DNA of 7,144 nt, taken from Saprospiraceae bacterium. GTDB taxonomy: Bacteria > Bacteroidota > Bacteroidia > Chitinophagales > Saprospiraceae. The notes under the pieces were generated by a model that was not told the DNA's origin, ran no database searches, and saw only the letters and a list, made by a program, of their open reading frames with translations. Shown here in pieces: positions 5,149 through 7,144 of this stretch (position 1 is its first letter; every line of letters starts with the position of its first letter). The DNA is taken from assembly GCA_020849825.1 (NCBI GenBank), contig JADZFP010000527.1, positions 1 through 7,144 on the forward strand. Reading direction: 5' to 3'. Made by a program: the position numbers and the translations under genes.

Positions 5149-6162
5149 AAGCACGTTTTGGTCTTTTGTCGCCGCCAGTTCTTCTTCGGTGAGGAAGCCT
5201 TGTTCGACCATCCATTTGTCGTTGAAGACCTTACTGACGTACTTGGAGCCGTGGTCGGCAAAGATGAGGACCACGACGTCGTCGGCGGTGAGTTCGTCTT
5301 TGATTTGCTGGAGGCATTGCATCACGGCGCCGCTGGAGTAGCCGACGAGCAGGCCTTCCTGGCGCGCCAGTTCGCGGGCGCGCAGGGCGCTTTCGCGGTC
5401 GGTGACTTTGATAAAGCGATCGACCAGGTCGAAGTCGACGTTGGCGGGCAGGATATTTTTGCCCACACCTTCGATGCGGTAGGGGTAGATTTCGTTTTCG
5501 TCGTAGAGGCCCGTTTCGTGGTATTTTTTCAATACCGATCCGAAGGCGTCGGCCGCGACGATGTGGACGTCGGGGTTTTGTTCGCGGATATAGCGCCCCG
5601 AGCCGCAGAGGGTGCCGCCGGTGCTGGCGGAGCCGATGAGGTGGGTAATCCGGCCCTCGGTTTGTTCCCAGATTTCGGGGCCCGTGCTGAGGTAATGGGC
5701 TTCGCCGTTGTCGGGGTTGAAGTTCTGGTTGATGTAGTAGGCGCCGGGGATTTCTTTGGCCAGTTGTTCGGCGCGGCGGTAATAGGAGCGCGGGTCGTTG
5801 GGCTTGGCATCCTGCGGGCAGAGGATAACTTCGGCGCCCATGGCGCGCAGGTTGTTGAGTTTGTCTTCGGAAATTTTGCTGGTGACCGTCAGAACGCAGC
5901 GGTATCCTTTGATCGCGCAAACCATGGCGAGGCTGAATCCCGTGTTGCCGCTGGTGGCATCCACGACGGTGCCGCCCGGTTTGAGTTCGCCGAGGCGTTC
6001 GGCGCGTTCGATCATGTGCAGGGCGATGCGGTCTTTGGCGCTTTGGCCCGGGTTAAAAGCCTCGATTTTGGCATAAACAGTGGCTGGGATGCCGGTGATG
6101 ACCTTGTTGAGCCGAATGAGCGGGGTTTTGCCGATGGTTTCCAGAATTGTGTTATACACCAT
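5143..6162 (-). CDS. Cystathionine beta-synthase / cysteine synthase-type PLP enzyme
   Basis: This 339-residue fold-type II PLP enzyme performs beta-replacement on serine or an activated serine. Landmarks are K43 in NPGQSAKDRIA (Schiff-base lysine), SGNTG at 71-75 (substrate loop), STGGT at 180-184 (PLP phosphate loop) and SSG at 276-278 (pyridine nitrogen site). EGLLVGYSSGAV (269-280) and a late DKWM (315-318) resemble cystathionine beta-synthase more than CysK. The regulatory CBS-domain pair of full-length animal enzymes is absent; a short tail ends the protein. The nucleophile could be homocysteine, sulfide or sulfite; sulfite would give cysteate. The ATG at 6162 fits the usual MVYNTILETIGKTPLIRLN start. 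It begins the minus-strand run leading to the oxygenase and synthase, but the 121-base gap with an inverted repeat leaves co-transcription uncertain. A -7 box match lies about 100 bases upstream. Confidence 0.92.
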   Translation of the reverse strand: MVYNTILETIGKTPLIRLNKVITGIPATVYAKIEAFNPGQSAKDRIALHMIERAERLGELKPGGTVVDATSGNTGFSLAMVCAIKGYRCVLTVTSKISEDKLNNLRAMGAEVILCPQDAKPNDPRSYYRRAEQLAKEIPGAYYINQNFNPDNGEAHYLSTGPEIWEQTEGRITHLIGSASTGGTLCGSGRYIREQNPDVHIVAADAFGSVLKKYHETGLYDENEIYPYRIEGVGKNILPANVDFDLVDRFIKVTDRESALRARELARQEGLLVGYSSGAVMQCLQQIKDELTADDVVVLIFADHGSKYVSKVFNDKWMVEQGFLTEEELAATKDQNVLC

Positions 6163-6173
6163 AGTCCGTGGGC

Positions 6174-6190
6174 TTTTTCATGATGAAAAA
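6174..6190. promoter_or_regulatory. 17-base palindrome just before the beta-synthase start
   Basis: TTTTTCATGATGAAAAA has perfect 8-base arms around a central G and lies 11 bases upstream of the ATG at 6162. It could be an operator near the start codon. On the minus strand it also contains the start of a nine-codon reading frame (MKKPTDYGV, 6181 down to 6152) that overlaps the gene start. Function is inference. Confidence 0.3.
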
Positions 6191-6264
6191 CGGGTGAGCA
6201 GGCAGGTCGAAAGGTAGGCATCGAAAGCGGGATCACCCGGATTTTACAGCAAACTTTCGCGGGA

Positions 6265-6272
6265 CAAAGGTA
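6265..6272 (-). promoter_or_regulatory. Candidate -7 promoter box of the beta-synthase gene
   Basis: On the minus strand, TACCTTTG matches the Bacteroidota -7 consensus TAnnTTTG at all positions. It would place the transcript start roughly 90-100 bases before the ATG at 6162. I see no clear TTG at the expected -33 spacing. A weaker match, TACCTTTC, lies at 6209-6216. The box is visible; promoter use is inference. Confidence 0.4.
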
Positions 6273-6443
6273 GGGCAAAAGCGGCAAAGTGTTCCTCCAT
6301 TGGAAAAATGTGGGCTTAACAAAAACTTTTCCCTGAATTTATTTAAATTAAAGAAAATATCTTCACCTTTGGGCACGATGCGCCAATCATTATTGCGCCT
6401 CCTGCGTAATCCTCATTCTTTCATTTCTTACACACTAACAAAC

Positions 6444-6536
6444 ATGCTTATCTTGTACGTAGCACTTGGCGCCAGTTTGCTGATGTGGTCGTTGCCACGA
6501 ATGTTCTCCTTTTTTGCGTCCGGCACACGCCGTTGA
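6444..6536 (+). CDS. Possible 30-residue membrane peptide
   Basis: This frame encodes MLILYVALGASLLMWSLPRM followed by a short tail ending TRR. Residues 1-24 are almost all hydrophobic and the end is basic, as in single-span small membrane proteins. The frame is followed within 25 bases by a strong plus-strand terminator, and the bases before the ATG (CACACTAACAAAC) look like a Bacteroidota leader without a Shine-Dalgarno sequence. The frame is also open upstream: an ATG at 6378 would give 52 residues and a TTG at 6300 would give 78, but the upstream residues look less protein-like. I do not recognise a family. It could equally be a non-coding small RNA that ends at the same terminator. Confidence rests on position and composition only. 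Confidence 0.4.
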   Translation: MLILYVALGASLLMWSLPRMFSFFASGTRR

Positions 6537-6560
6537 GCTTCCGGCCGTCGCAAATGCGCT

Positions 6561-6600
6561 GAAAGACCGCTCGTTACCTCCCCGAGCGGTCTTTCTTTGT
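6561..6600 (+). terminator. Intrinsic terminator of the short plus-strand unit
   Basis: Bases 6561-6573 (GAAAGACCGCTCG) pair perfectly with 6583-6595 around a 9-base loop, and the stem is followed by TTTGT. This is a strong rho-independent terminator on the plus strand. It ends a short transcription unit starting somewhere after 6300 and separates it from the RDD gene at 6647. Confidence 0.85.
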
Positions 6601-6646
6601 CCATAACCCTGATTTTCTAACCATCAAACGATATCTATTCCAAATT

Positions 6647-7090
6647 ATGGATGACAACACCCTGCTCGACACCAACCTGGAAGACCGCCCCGCCGAATTC
6701 GAGTACGCCTCTTCCGGGCAACGCTTCGCCAACTACATCGTTGACCAGATCGTTCTCTACATCCTCTCCGGCGCCGGCGGCCTGGTGCTCGGAATCATGT
6801 CGCCTTCCATCGTGGAGGATGAAACCGGCCTGAATTTCGCCAGTATTTTCATCGCCATCGCCATTTCACTGGCCTACTACACCTTTATGGAGGGCTCCAC
6901 AGGCAAATCGGTCGGCAAATACGTCACCGGCACCCGCGCCCTCACCGAAGACGGCGAACCACTCACCATGAACAAAGCGTTCGTGCGCTCGCTCTGCCGG
7001 CTTATTCCGTTCGAAGCGTTCTCGTTCCTCGGCAGCATCAGGGGCTGGCACGATACGATTTCGAAAACGATGGTGGTGCGGGATCGGTAG
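6647..7090 (+). CDS. RDD-family membrane protein
   Basis: This 147-residue protein has the RDD family pattern: R26 and D33 in the first helix region (SGQRFANYIVDQIV) and a late aspartate, D136, in GWHDTISKTMVV. The GKSVGKYVTGTRALTEDGEPLT loop (86-107) with the following AFVRSLCRLIPFEAFSF helix is also typical. Likely membrane spans are about 28-51, 63-81 and 113-130. Some RDD proteins are linked to ion or proton transport or to quality control, but most have no known role, so none is assigned. The ATG at 6647 follows the upstream terminator by about 50 bases, so the gene should have its own promoter; no clear box is visible. The stop lies 54 bases from the window end, and no following gene begins in view. 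Confidence 0.9.
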   Translation: MDDNTLLDTNLEDRPAEFEYASSGQRFANYIVDQIVLYILSGAGGLVLGIMSPSIVEDETGLNFASIFIAIAISLAYYTFMEGSTGKSVGKYVTGTRALTEDGEPLTMNKAFVRSLCRLIPFEAFSFLGSIRGWHDTISKTMVVRDR

Positions 7091-7115
7091 GCTGCGACCG
7101 GGAGAGGATGGGAAC

Positions 7116-7139
7116 GCGGATGACGCGGATCCGGCGGAT
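7116..7139. repeat. Three GCGGAT motifs at 9-base spacing
   Basis: GCGGAT occurs at 7116-7121, 7125-7130 and 7134-7139, each nine bases apart, and the pattern runs towards the window edge. I recall similar GCGGAT-rich interspersed repeats between genes in Bacteroidota and other environmental genomes, but the window is too short to show the whole unit. Confidence 0.5.
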
Positions 7140-7144
7140 GGGCA

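Noticed and set aside
5071..6183. 370-residue plus-strand frame opposite the beta-synthase
   Set aside because: It is antisense to a clear PLP enzyme and is rich in Gly, Ala, Val and Phe without any domain.

Overview
The window most likely comes from a GC-rich member of the Bacteroidota, perhaps a Saprospiria-like gliding lineage. The reasons are the protein families present, the lack of clear Shine-Dalgarno sequences before most starts, and a match to the Bacteroidota -7 promoter box (TAnnTTTG) upstream of one gene. The family-level placement is inference; no marker gene in the window fixes it.

Layout. At the left edge on the minus strand, a membrane-anchored diheme cytochrome c (167-1129) is followed after 17 bases by the first 49 codons of a small cupin protein that runs off the window (1-149). 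A 297-base divergent intergenic region (1130-1426) separates the cytochrome from a plus-strand beta-carbonic anhydrase (1427-2077) that retains all expected zinc-site residues. Next is about 0.8 kb without a gene (2078-2870). It is full of structured repeats: two near-identical copies of a 145-base hairpin-forming element, five 17-base palindromes with compensatory base changes, a shared 26-base tail, and a strong minus-strand terminator at the right side.

The centre is a three-gene minus-strand run, transcribed right to left: a cystathionine beta-synthase-type PLP enzyme (5143-6162), a JmjC/cupin_8-type putative Fe(II)/2-oxoglutarate oxygenase (4167-5021), and an alpha-oxoamine synthase (2871-4115) of the family that condenses amino acids with acyl thioesters. 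The last two are only 51 bases apart. An AT-rich long inverted repeat (5040-5148) lies between the first two, and the run ends at the terminator at 2741-2779. One attractive hypothesis is amino-lipid synthesis: the first enzyme would make an amino acid such as cysteate, the synthase would acylate it to a sphinganine or capnine-like base, and the oxygenase would hydroxylate a related substrate. The families are clear; the joint pathway is inference.

On the right, a short plus-strand unit (about 6378-6600) holds a possible 30-residue membrane peptide followed by a perfect 13-bp terminator hairpin. Then come an RDD-family membrane protein (6647-7090) and, at the edge, three GCGGAT motifs at 9-base spacing.

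No tRNA, rRNA, CRISPR array, transposase, recombinase, reverse transcriptase or known defence gene was seen. The most unusual material is the repeat region 2122-2707. I do not see a convincing new protein system in the window.
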